9,944 bases of DNA. It comes from Clostridia bacterium (GTDB taxonomy: Bacteria > Bacillota > Clostridia > Oscillospirales > QAKW01). Under the pieces are notes generated by a model. The model had not been told where the DNA came from. It made no database searches and was given only the letters and a program-made list of their open reading frames with translations. The DNA lies in NCBI GenBank assembly GCA_017442025.1, contig JAFSBD010000122.1, positions 1-9,944 on the forward strand, in the 5' to 3' direction. A program made the translations under genes and the position numbers. How positions within the stretch are numbered: position 1 is the first letter of the stretch; the number at the start of each line of letters is the position of its first letter. This document shows positions 1-6,331 of this stretch, one piece after another.

Positions 1-293
1 CGCTCGAATTGGGGCATCCAGACCCGCTCCAGCCGCGCGCCCATCAGGTGCTTACGCAAAACCATGCAAAAAAGTGGGGGCTGAGCGGGGTTTTCCGCAT
101 CCTTTTGGGTGAGGGTGATGCGGGCGCAGTTGGGAGCGCAGCATAAAAGCAGGCGGGTGCGCACACCCGGCGCGCGCAGGTGCAGAATGATCTCATCCTT
201 GGCGGGCTGATAAAGCTTTTCTACCCGCGCGCCTGCTACGGTTTGATCGATCTCTTTTGCTAAAAAGGATAAATAACAAGCGTCCAGTGCCAT
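1..293 (-). CDS. rqcH: RqcH / NFACT-family ribosome quality control protein (N-terminal part, cut by window edge)
   Basis: Reading leftward from the ATG at 293-291, the frame stays open to the window edge: 97 complete codons, plus two bases (CG) that can only begin an Arg codon. The product matches the NFACT-N domain of RqcH (FbpA/Rqc2/NEMF family): MALDA at the start, then GARVEKLYQP (21-30), DEIILHLR (33-40), an NP..PPLFCMVLRKHL block (about 68-83) and a Q.FER ending near 95-98. Family members bind the 60S or 50S subunit carrying a peptidyl-tRNA after ribosome splitting, and in bacteria recruit tRNA-Ala to add C-terminal Ala tails that mark stalled products for degradation. The start lies 2 nt after the stop of the Nif3-like gene. 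A GGAG (308-305) lies 11 nt upstream, inside that gene, so translation is probably coupled. The expected Asp of the DR motif (B. subtilis D97-R98) reads as Glu here. Family identity is secure; the remaining roughly 80% lies outside the window. Confidence 0.9.
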   Translation of the reverse strand, partial: MALDACYLSFLAKEIDQTVAGARVEKLYQPAKDEIILHLRAPGVRTRLLLCCAPNCARITLTQKDAENPAQPPLFCMVLRKHLMGARLERVWMPQFE

Positions 294-295
294 AA

Positions 296-1048
296 TTATA
301 CATTCTCCAAGGGGGCCTCAAAGGGCATTTCTTCAAAAGTAATTTCGGGGAAGGCCGCCCGCAGCTTTTGCGCCAGGGGCGCAAGAACAGGGTATTCGGT
401 CTCATAATGACCCAAAACCAAAAGGTTGATCCCCCTTTCGCGGGCGATCAGCAGTTGATGGTGCTTGGCTTCGCCGGTGATATAGGTATCGCCCGCTGTT
501 AAAAGGTCGGGCTGCTCCAACGCACCGCCGCCCGCTCCGCCGACGATGGCTACGCGGGAAACCTCTTCGGTGCAACGCACCGACTTGCAATCGGCTTGGA
601 GGGCATCCTTGAGCCGAGCAATGAGGGCGGAGAGATCGGTCTCGGCCGTGCCGATGCGGCCGATGCCCCAGAAGGGTTGGGTTTCGGTCAGCCCGCAGAT
701 CTGCGCCAAAACATCGTTGACGCCCCCTTGGGCGGCATCCAGATTGGTATGGCAGGCGATATGGGCGATATTATTGGCGGCCAGCGCCAAAATCCGCCGC
801 CCTTCCGCCGAATCGCCGTTGACCTGCTTGATGGGGTCGAAGATGAGGGGATGGTGGGTAATGATCAACTCGCATCCGCGCTCTGCCGCGCGGCAGATGA
901 CCTCCATGGTGAGATCCAGCGCGATCAGCACCTTGCTAACCCGCCGATCGGCGTAGCCGACATTGAGGCCGGGATTATCCCATTCTTCCGCCAGGGAAAA
1001 GGGGCAGACGGTATCTAAAAATTCATAAATCTTGCGAACAGTTGTCAT
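296..1048 (-). CDS. Nif3-like dinuclear metal centre hexameric protein (YqfO/YbgI family)
   Basis: The 250-residue product is a Nif3/DUF34 family protein, often labelled 'GTP cyclohydrolase 1 type 2-like'. The true cellular substrate of the family is not settled. Candidate metal ligands are visible in the expected order: THHPLIF (His65, His66), CHTNLD (His100, Asp104) and GHYETE (His214, Glu218). WDNPGLNVG (23-31) and GGVND (108-112) are also family-typical. The length fits the short form without the central PII/CutA1-like insert seen in B. subtilis YqfO. The ATG at 1048-1046 overlaps the trmK stop in an ATGA arrangement. Pairing with trmK is conserved in Firmicutes, where the gene may serve tRNA or cofactor metabolism (inference). 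No missing residues or frame problems were seen. Confidence 0.93.
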   Translation of the reverse strand: MTTVRKIYEFLDTVCPFSLAEEWDNPGLNVGYADRRVSKVLIALDLTMEVICRAAERGCELIITHHPLIFDPIKQVNGDSAEGRRILALAANNIAHIACHTNLDAAQGGVNDVLAQICGLTETQPFWGIGRIGTAETDLSALIARLKDALQADCKSVRCTEEVSRVAIVGGAGGGALEQPDLLTAGDTYITGEAKHHQLLIARERGINLLVLGHYETEYPVLAPLAQKLRAAFPEITFEEMPFEAPLENV

Positions 1049-1710
1049 GGCATTGCCTTTCTGATTTTTGATAATAAGGTTTCGGCCTCTGCGATCCGCT
1101 TTTCATCGGGAATGCGGGCAGACCGAAGGCCGGCGAGGGCCTGCTCCAGCCGCGCCTGCTCCTTTTGGAGATAGGGCCGATAGAGGGGATCCTTTGCGAT
1201 CATGGAAAAATAATCGGGCTCATAGGGGATGCCTGTTTTTTGCACCTGGAAGATGCGGTAAAACTTCTCGCCGTCCTGCGCCAGCTTGCCATCGGCGATC
1301 TCATAGCCCTCGGCGGCCAGAAAATCCAGCAGTTCATAAATGGCGCTCATGGGTTGGAGCACCCAGCAGATGGGCTCGATCGGTGCGTTTTTGAGGATCT
1401 GCTCCGTTACCTCGCCCCCCATCCCCGCCACCGCAACGGTGGTAACCTGTTCCAAAACGTCTAAAGGGATCTCCTTCAGCCCGTCGGAGAGATAAAGGGG
1501 GATCTTGCCGAACAGCCCCAAAGAGGCCAGTTGGCGGGCGGCGGCATCCAGCGGCCCTTGGCGGATATCCGCCGCAAAGGCCTCGGAAAGCTTGCCGCAG
1601 AGCAATCCTTCCGCGGGGAGCTTGCAATGGTCGGTGCCGATATCGAGGAGGGTGCTCCCTGCGGGGATCAGCGATAAAACCGCCTGCAGGCGGGCATCTA
1701 ACAGGCTCAT
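1045..1710 (-). CDS. trmK: tRNA (adenine(22)-N(1))-methyltransferase TrmK
   Basis: The 221-residue product is a class I SAM-dependent methyltransferase. TrmK (B. subtilis YqfN) makes m1A22 in the D-arm of certain tRNAs in the cytoplasm. Seen in the sequence: the SAM-binding motif LLDIGTDHCKLP (21-32), an ADI acidic loop (47-49) followed by GPLDAAARQL, LSDGL (74-78), the family signature AGMGGE (95-100) and LQPM (118-121). The C-terminal part (about 180-221) is helical and rich in E/R/K/L, matching the coiled-coil extension of TrmK. The length is normal for the family. It overlaps both operon neighbours by 4 nt (ATGA at 1707-1710 and at 1045-1048), which implies coupled translation. The placement directly before the Nif3-like gene supports the assignment. 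Confidence 0.94.
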   Translation of the reverse strand: MSLLDARLQAVLSLIPAGSTLLDIGTDHCKLPAEGLLCGKLSEAFAADIRQGPLDAAARQLASLGLFGKIPLYLSDGLKEIPLDVLEQVTTVAVAGMGGEVTEQILKNAPIEPICWVLQPMSAIYELLDFLAAEGYEIADGKLAQDGEKFYRIFQVQKTGIPYEPDYFSMIAKDPLYRPYLQKEQARLEQALAGLRSARIPDEKRIAEAETLLSKIRKAMP

Positions 1711-2627
1711 CCTTCCATCTCCTTTAAAACCGAAAGGATATGGGCAAAGACCGCCTCATTTCCTTCCTCCAATAAAATTTCATGGCGCATATTTTCAAAG
1801 ATCTTTTTGGTGGTGGGGTAGCCCTTTTTGGCGATCAGTTCTGCCGCAAAGTTAAAGTTTTTGATGCCGCCGTGGCAGGGGTCATCCGCCCCCGAGAGCA
1901 GGTGAACGGGCAGGGATGTATTTTTGCAGGCCCAGCCCTTATCGCTGAAGGTTTCGTCCATCAGCGCCATCAGCCCCGCAAACCCGCTTAGGGTAAAGCA
2001 AAATCCGCAAAGGGGATCGGCATCATAATCCGCCACATTTTGGGCATTATAAGAGATCCATTGGTTGGGGGAGGCGGCATCCTTGATGCCTTTATTAAAC
2101 GCACCGGTCACCATGGCGTTGACGCTTTTGCTCCGCCACTGATCGCCGTTGAGCTTGGTTTTAAGGGCGATATAGCCGCGGGCGATCTTGATCAGCGCGG
2201 GCGGCGCAAAGGGCGTTCCGCAAACGAAGACCCCTTGGTAGTTTTCATCGGCGCGTTTGAGGCAGCAGCGGGCGATGAGGCTGCCCATGCTATGGCCGAA
2301 AAGATAGAGGGGCAGGCTGGGAAATTCCTTTTTGGCCAGATCTCCGACTGCCAGCGCATCGGCGATGATCCCTTCCGCTCCGCCCTTGCCGAAATGGCCT
2401 AAAATAGGGCAGTTGCCGTGGCCGCGGTGGTTATGGATGACGCAGGCATAACCCGCTTGCGCCAGGCGGCGCATCCCCTCAAAATACCGCTCCTTATGCT
2501 CGGCCATGCCATGGAGAAATTGGATGATCCCGATGGGATTTTCGGGATAAATATAAGTTCCCTCCAATTCGATCTGATCGATGGGGGAGCGAAAAGAAAA
2601 TTCTTTTTGCAGGATTACGGCGGTCAT
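1707..2627 (-). CDS. alpha/beta hydrolase, serine aminopeptidase S33 / monoacylglycerol lipase-like
   Basis: The 306-residue cytoplasmic hydrolase has no signal peptide. Numbering from the ATG at 2627, the motifs are: an oxyanion-hole segment LHGMAEHKERY (38-48), HNHRGHG (65-71), a nucleophile elbow GHSMGS (111-116, Ser113), a probable acid in SGADDP (Asp249) and a catalytic His in MRHEIL (His282). This order and the HGxxEH motif are typical of the monoacylglycerol lipase / lysophospholipase branch. The true substrate cannot be told from sequence; a lipid ester is likely. A longer reading from a GTG at 2633-2631 is possible, but the AGGAGG at 2640-2635 would then sit 1 nt from the start. The ATG at 2627-2625 has ideal 7-nt spacing and was chosen. 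It is the first gene of the leftward operon and overlaps trmK by 4 nt. Confidence 0.9.
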   Translation of the reverse strand: MTAVILQKEFSFRSPIDQIELEGTYIYPENPIGIIQFLHGMAEHKERYFEGMRRLAQAGYACVIHNHRGHGNCPILGHFGKGGAEGIIADALAVGDLAKKEFPSLPLYLFGHSMGSLIARCCLKRADENYQGVFVCGTPFAPPALIKIARGYIALKTKLNGDQWRSKSVNAMVTGAFNKGIKDAASPNQWISYNAQNVADYDADPLCGFCFTLSGFAGLMALMDETFSDKGWACKNTSLPVHLLSGADDPCHGGIKNFNFAAELIAKKGYPTTKKIFENMRHEILLEEGNEAVFAHILSVLKEMEG

Positions 2628-2634
2628 TTGCACC

Positions 2635-2640
2635 CCTCCT
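2635..2640 (-). promoter_or_regulatory. ribosome binding site (AGGAGG) of the alpha/beta hydrolase gene
   Basis: The minus strand reads AAAGGAGGGG just before the gene. The AGGAGG core is 7 nt from the ATG at 2627-2625 but only 1 nt from an in-frame GTG at 2633-2631, which settles the start in favour of the ATG. Confidence 0.85.
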
Positions 2641-2657
2641 TTGCATAATTTAATATT

Positions 2658-2686
2658 ATTCTACCAAAATTATAAAGGAACTGCAA
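2658..2686 (-). promoter_or_regulatory. predicted sigma-A promoter of the leftward operon (hydrolase-trmK-nif3-rqcH)
   Basis: On the minus strand, a TTGCAG -35 box (2686-2681) is followed after 17 nt by a TAGAAT -10 box (2663-2658). A TGG directly precedes the -10 box, forming an extended -10. The spacing is ideal, and initiation would fall near 2651, leaving a leader of about 24 nt. The region is strongly AT-rich relative to the flanking genes. This is predicted from consensus only. Confidence 0.7.
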
Positions 2687-2693
2687 GTTTTTA

Positions 2694-2723
2694 TTGCAAT
2701 CTGTAATTTATTTATGGTATAAT
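2694..2723 (+). promoter_or_regulatory. predicted sigma-A promoter of the TagA-type glycosyltransferase gene
   Basis: TTGCAA (2694-2699) and a perfect TATAAT (2718-2723) are separated by 18 nt. The TGG just before TATAAT gives an extended -10 element. Transcription would start near 2730, about 33 nt before the ATG at 2763. The -35 box lies back-to-back with that of the leftward promoter, 7 nt apart, so the two promoters share one face-to-face control region. Predicted from consensus only. Confidence 0.78.
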
Positions 2724-2762
2724 TTACTCGATTATAATAAACTGAGAGAATGAGAGGAAGGC

Positions 2763-3473
2763 ATGACAGTTTCGGTTTTGGGTTTAAACGTTCAGAATGT
2801 GACGATGGAGCAGGCGGTAAACGATGTTTACGGCTTTTTCGCCGCGCGGGAAAGCAAGATCGTTGTTACCCCCAATGCCGAGATTTTGCAGATGTTCTCT
2901 CAAGACGATCGGGTGAAGCAAGCCCTCTATGCGGCGGATTATGTTGTTCCCGACGGGGTGGGCATCCTGCTGGCCGCCAAGCGGCTGGGCCGGCCCCTGA
3001 AGGAAAAGGTGGCGGGCGTGGAGCTGGCAGAGCATCTCTTGGAGCGTTCCGCCGAGAACGGCAATCGGGTCTATTTCCTCGGCGCAAGGCCGGGCGTTGC
3101 GGCGGAGGCCAAGCGCAGGCTGGAGGAAAGTATGCCGGGGCTTCGGATCGTTGGCCTGCGGGACGGTTATTTTAAACCCGAAGAAGAGCCCGACATTATT
3201 GAAGAGATCAACAACTTGGATGTGGATATGCTGTTTGTCTGCCTGGGTGCGCCCAAGCAAGAGCTTTGGATGGCGGCCAATAAATCCGCCCTGAAGGTGG
3301 GCGTGATGCTGGGGTTGGGCGGCTCGCTGGATATCTTTGCCCAAACCTTAAGCCGCGCGCCGAAATGGATGATCCGATGCCGCCTGGAATGGCTCTATCG
3401 CGTTTGGAAAGAGCCCTTCCGCTTGAAGCGGATCATTGGTTTGCCCAAATTTTTGCTGAGTATAAAAAAGTAA
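2763..3473 (+). CDS. tagA: WecG/TagA/CpsF family glycosyltransferase (GT26)
   Basis: The 236-residue protein belongs to GT26. The best-known members transfer ManNAc from UDP-ManNAc to undecaprenyl-PP-GlcNAc, the first committed step of wall teichoic acid linkage-unit synthesis; others act in exopolysaccharide assembly. Visible motifs: VTPNAEIL (35-42, with Thr36), VVPDGVGIL (61-69, with Asp64, matching the proposed catalytic Asp), VYFLGARPGVA (about 102-112), an FVCLGAPKQE segment (about 158-167), a GLGGSLD motif, and a C-terminal SRAPKW...RLEWLYRVWKEP...RLKR stretch, which corresponds to the membrane-binding tail of TagA. The length is typical. AGAGGAAG just upstream is the ribosome binding site. 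It is a single-gene unit with its own promoter and terminator. Family is certain; the teichoic-acid role is likely but the acceptor is not proven by sequence. Confidence 0.93.
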   Translation: MTVSVLGLNVQNVTMEQAVNDVYGFFAARESKIVVTPNAEILQMFSQDDRVKQALYAADYVVPDGVGILLAAKRLGRPLKEKVAGVELAEHLLERSAENGNRVYFLGARPGVAAEAKRRLEESMPGLRIVGLRDGYFKPEEEPDIIEEINNLDVDMLFVCLGAPKQELWMAANKSALKVGVMLGLGGSLDIFAQTLSRAPKWMIRCRLEWLYRVWKEPFRLKRIIGLPKFLLSIKK

Positions 3474-3497
3474 GGCGGAGAACTCTCCGCCTTTTTC
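3472..3497 (+). terminator. intrinsic terminator after the TagA-type gene
   Basis: A perfect GC-rich stem, GGCGGAG (3474-3480) with CTCCGCC (3485-3491), encloses the 4-nt loop AACT and is followed by TTTTT (3492-3496). AA/TT pairs can extend the stem to 9 bp. The hairpin begins at the stop codon itself. It separates the glycosyltransferase gene from thyX. Confidence 0.9.
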
Positions 3498-3524
3498 TAA
3501 GAAAGAATAAAGGGGATTTTTAAA

Positions 3525-4262
3525 ATGGGAGAAGCAACATTAAGAGTACGTCTTTTGAGCCATACCCCCGATGGGGAAAAGATCATTGCGGCGGCGGCCA
3601 AGCTTTGCTATGCCCGCGCCGATATCGATACCGTTATGGAGGGGCTGACCCCCGAGAAGACCGAGAGTTTTCTCGATATGCTCGCCTCTTTGGGCCATGA
3701 AAGCCCCATCGAGCATATCTCCTTCACCTTCGGGATCGAAAATGTTTCCCGCGCCCTGCTGGCGCAGATCACCCGCCATCGCATTGCTTCCTTCAGCGTG
3801 CAGAGCCAGCGTTATGTGGCAGAGGATGGGTTTGATTTTATTCTGCCCCCTGCCATCGCTGAAAATGCCGAGGCCAAGGCGCTTTACTTAGAAACCATGG
3901 ACGAGCTTTCCGCCCGCTATACCAAGCTGACCGAACTGCTGATGGAAGGCACCGCAGGGTCGGTGGCGGATAAAAAGAAGGCCATCGAGGATGCAAGATT
4001 TGTCCTCCCCAACGGCTGCACCACCAAAATGATGGTGACCATGAACGCCCGCAGCCTGCTCAATTTCTTCCGCCTGCGCTGCTGCAGCCGCGCCCAATGG
4101 GAGATCCGCGAGCTTGCAACCCAGATGCTGATGGAGGTGCGGGAAGTTTGCCCCACCGTCTTTAAGCTGGCGGGCCCGCCCTGCGTTGCGGGCAAATGCC
4201 CCGAGGGCAAGATGACCTGCGGCAAAATGAAGGAAATGAAAGAAAAATTTTTGGGAGAGTAA
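3525..4262 (+). CDS. thyX: flavin-dependent thymidylate synthase ThyX
   Basis: The 245-residue product makes dTMP from dUMP using methylene-THF, FAD and NADPH, replacing ThyA. The diagnostic ThyX motif RHRx7S is present as RHRIASFSVQS (84-94), followed by QRY. GHESPIEH (57-64) and LPNGCTTK are typical, as is a C-terminal block NARSLLNFFRLR...AQWEIR holding the dUMP/FAD contacts. The C-terminus carries a cysteine cluster (Cys209, 220, 225, 232) in the context PPCVAGKCPEG...CGK, a form I recall from other clostridial ThyX proteins; its role is not known to me. AAAGGGGA precedes the ATG. It is the first gene after the terminator and lies 2 nt before tmk. No convincing promoter was found in the 51-nt gap. 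Confidence 0.96.
   Translation: MGEATLRVRLLSHTPDGEKIIAAAAKLCYARADIDTVMEGLTPEKTESFLDMLASLGHESPIEHISFTFGIENVSRALLAQITRHRIASFSVQSQRYVAEDGFDFILPPAIAENAEAKALYLETMDELSARYTKLTELLMEGTAGSVADKKKAIEDARFVLPNGCTTKMMVTMNARSLLNFFRLRCCSRAQWEIRELATQMLMEVREVCPTVFKLAGPPCVAGKCPEGKMTCGKMKEMKEKFLGE
4253..4259 (+). promoter_or_regulatory. ribosome binding site (GGGAGAG) of tmk
   Basis: GGGAG (4253-4257) within the end of thyX sits 7 nt before the ATG at 4265. It supports that start over the upstream in-frame ATG at 4196, which lies deep inside thyX and would add 23 residues unlike any thymidylate kinase. Confidence 0.8.
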
Positions 4263-4264
4263 AA

Positions 4265-4945
4265 ATGGGAAGATTGATCGTTATAGATGGGCTGGACGGC
4301 AGCGGAAAGGGAACCCATTCCAAACTGGTCTGCGCCAAGCTTAATGAATTGGGCATCCCCGCCGAGCGGATCTCCTTCCCCGATTATGAATCGCCCTCCA
4401 GCGCGCTATTGCAGATGTATCTCCATGGAGAGTTCGGCCATCATGCCGAGGATGTCAACGCCTATGCCGCTTCGGTCTTTTTTGCGGCCGATCGGTTTGC
4501 AGGCTTTCGCACCAAATACCAAAAGCTCTATGATGAGGGCGTGATCCTGGTGGCGGATCGGTATACCACCTCCAATATTGTCCATCAGATGAGCAAGCTC
4601 CCGAAAGAGGAATGGGATGAATTTATTCATTGGCTGACCGATCTGGAATACGGCAAGTTTGAACTGCCGAAGCCCGATGCGGTGATCTATCTGGATATGA
4701 AGCCCGAGATCTCCCAGGCGCTGATCGAGCGGCGGTATCGGGGGGATCTTTCCAAAAAGGATATCCACGAACTGGATGTGGGCTACCTCAAAAGAAGCCG
4801 CGACTGCGCCCTTTACGTCGGCGAGCGGTTGGGCTGGCGGATGACCCCGATGTATGATGCGCAGGGGGTTCCCCGCAGCAAGCAAGAGAATTTTGAGATT
4901 ATTTTTGAGCAGGTAAAAGAGGTATATCATGACCTTAAACTTTGA
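4265..4945 (+). CDS. tmk: thymidylate kinase (dTMP kinase)
   Basis: The 226-residue product phosphorylates dTMP to dTDP with ATP, the step after ThyX. The protein opens with MGRLIVIDGLDGSGKGT, a P-loop at residues 9-17. Then come SFPDY (37-41, substrate site), a LHGEFG segment (53-58), FFAADRF (72-78) and the DRY motif (98-100) in VADRYTTSN. An Arg-rich LID follows with ERRYRGDLSKKD. The P-loop ends GKGT rather than the common GKST/TQ, and the substrate loop departs from the usual Tmk text, so this is a divergent clostridial type. The start at 4265 was chosen because the homology begins there and a good ribosome binding site precedes it. The 3' end overlaps the next gene by 17 nt. Confidence 0.93.
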   Translation: MGRLIVIDGLDGSGKGTHSKLVCAKLNELGIPAERISFPDYESPSSALLQMYLHGEFGHHAEDVNAYAASVFFAADRFAGFRTKYQKLYDEGVILVADRYTTSNIVHQMSKLPKEEWDEFIHWLTDLEYGKFELPKPDAVIYLDMKPEISQALIERRYRGDLSKKDIHELDVGYLKRSRDCALYVGERLGWRMTPMYDAQGVPRSKQENFEIIFEQVKEVYHDLKL

Positions 4946-5789
4946 GTTCCCCGCCCTCTCCCAACGGGAGGCGGTGGAAAAAATCGTTGCCGCGGAGGAT
5001 GTAATGATCTGCGATCAGACCTTCGGCAATCTTTTTTGCTGGAGCAAGATCATGGACGCGAAGATCTCCCTCCATGGAGATACCTTTATCTCTTGCTGGG
5101 GCAAGCGGTATACCGTTCCCATCGGACCCAAGCGCAAGGAACTGCTGGAGCAGATGATGGGGGAGGGGATCACCCGCTTTTTGGGGATCGACGAGCGATA
5201 TAAAACCTGGATGGAAGAGACCTTCCCCGGGAAATTTTCCTTTAAAGAAGCGAAAAATTTCGATTACATTTATGAGCGGGAAAAGCTGGCGACTCTGAGC
5301 GGCAAAAAGCTGGCCGCCAAGCGTAACCATATCAATGCCTTTGAGGCGGCGCATCAATGGGAGGTGCGCCCCATCAACGAAGAAAACCTTCCCCAGGTGC
5401 GGGAATTCAACGATTGGTGGTGCCGCCGCAATAACTGCGCCGCCGAGGATTCCATGGCTTGGGAAGGGTGCGCGGTGCGCCGCGGGCTGGAGCATTTTGA
5501 GGCGCTGGGCTATCAAGGGCTTGCCCTTTATGCCGATGGCCGCCTATGCGCCTTTACCTATGGCGAGCCCTTGGGAAAAGAGGGCTTTTGCGTCCATGCG
5601 GAAAAGGCGGACGATGAAGTGCGGGGGGCGTATCCCATGATCAATCGGGAGTTTGTTCGCTCCCTGCCCGCCCATATCAAGTGGATCAATCGGGAAGACG
5701 ATGCGGGGGATGAAGGCCTCAGAAAAGCCAAGATGAGCTATCGGCCGTCCCTGCTTTTAAAAAAATACGAAGCGGAGTTGCGAGAATGA
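4929..5789 (+). CDS. DUF2156 / phosphatidylglycerol lysyltransferase C-terminal-domain protein
   Basis: The 286-residue soluble protein matches the DUF2156 family, which shares its GNAT-like double fold with the catalytic domain of MprF (aminoacyl-phosphatidylglycerol synthase) but lacks its membrane flippase domain. Seen: FGNLFCW (32-38), a FDYIYEREKLATLSGKK block (111-127) running into KRNHINAF (131-138), and the conserved end INREDDAGDEGLRKAK (253-268) with SYRP (270-273). No transmembrane segment or signal peptide is evident. By analogy to MprF it may use an aminoacyl-tRNA to modify a lipid or other acceptor, but no member of this stand-alone clostridial group has a function I can name with confidence. 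It overlaps tmk by 17 nt and the DJ-1 gene by 4 nt, so it is co-translated with them. Confidence 0.88.
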   Translation: MTLNFEFPALSQREAVEKIVAAEDVMICDQTFGNLFCWSKIMDAKISLHGDTFISCWGKRYTVPIGPKRKELLEQMMGEGITRFLGIDERYKTWMEETFPGKFSFKEAKNFDYIYEREKLATLSGKKLAAKRNHINAFEAAHQWEVRPINEENLPQVREFNDWWCRRNNCAAEDSMAWEGCAVRRGLEHFEALGYQGLALYADGRLCAFTYGEPLGKEGFCVHAEKADDEVRGAYPMINREFVRSLPAHIKWINREDDAGDEGLRKAKMSYRPSLLLKKYEAELRE

Positions 5790-6331
5790 ATAAGATTTAT
5801 CTTTTATTGGCGGAAGGCTTTGAGGAGCTGGAGGCCTTTGCCCCGGTAGACCTGCTGCGCCGCGCCGGCGCGGCGGTGGAGACGGTATCCATCACCCCCG
5901 AGCGGGTGGTAACGGGCGCGCGGGGGATCCCCGCGGTGGCGGATATTACCCTCGGGGAGTTGGACTATGAGGCGATGGATATGCTGATCCTGCCCGGCGG
6001 ATACCCCGGCTATGAGAACCTGGGTAAGAGCGCCGCGGTGCGGGAGCTTTTGCTCCGCGCCTACGCGGACGAAAAGGTGATCGCCGCCATCTGCGGCGCA
6101 CCCTCGGTATTGGGGGAGCTGGGGCTTTTGAAAGGCCATGCGGCCACCTGCTATCCCGGCATGGAAGAGACTCTCGGCTGCAAAGCGCTGACCGATAAGG
6201 TGGTGGAGAGCGGGCGGTTTATCACCTCCCGCGGCGCAGGAACCGCCGTTGATTTTGCGCTGGCGTTGGTGGCGCGGGCGGTTTCGGCCGAGCAAGCAGA
6301 GGAACTTCGGAAAGGGATCGTTTATTCATGA
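5786..6331 (+). CDS. DJ-1/PfpI (ThiJ) family protein
   Basis: The 181-residue protein is full length for the DJ-1 subfamily. Key residues are in place: Glu16 in LAEGFEELE (8-16), corresponding to human DJ-1 Glu18; the nucleophile-elbow Cys103 in AAICGAP (100-106), corresponding to Cys106; LPGGYPGYENL (69-79); and SRGAGT followed by DFALALV near the C-terminus. The position of DJ-1 His126 appears to be Tyr (TCYPG), as in several bacterial members. Family members have been reported as glyoxalases, deglycases, chaperones or redox sensors, and the physiological role is debated. Translation is coupled on both sides by ATGA overlaps (5786-5789 and 6328-6331). Confidence 0.93.
   Translation: MNKIYLLLAEGFEELEAFAPVDLLRRAGAAVETVSITPERVVTGARGIPAVADITLGELDYEAMDMLILPGGYPGYENLGKSAAVRELLLRAYADEKVIAAICGAPSVLGELGLLKGHAATCYPGMEETLGCKALTDKVVESGRFITSRGAGTAVDFALALVARAVSAEQAEELRKGIVYS

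Noticed and set aside
2628..2633. GTG start for the alpha/beta hydrolase two codons upstream of the ATG
   Set aside because: It would leave only 1 nt between AGGAGG and the start codon; the ATG at 2627 has 7 nt.
2784..3344. Minus-strand open frame opposite the glycosyltransferase gene, and similar ones at 4406-4930, 4935-5516, 5804-6295 and 8313-8918
   Set aside because: They are shadows of GC-rich genes with no recognisable motif, no ribosome binding site and full overlap with well-supported genes.
4196..4264. Upstream extension of tmk to an ATG at 4196
   Set aside because: The extra 23 residues are read from thyX in another frame and resemble no kinase. The ATG at 4265 has a well-spaced GGGAG and begins directly with the P-loop strand.
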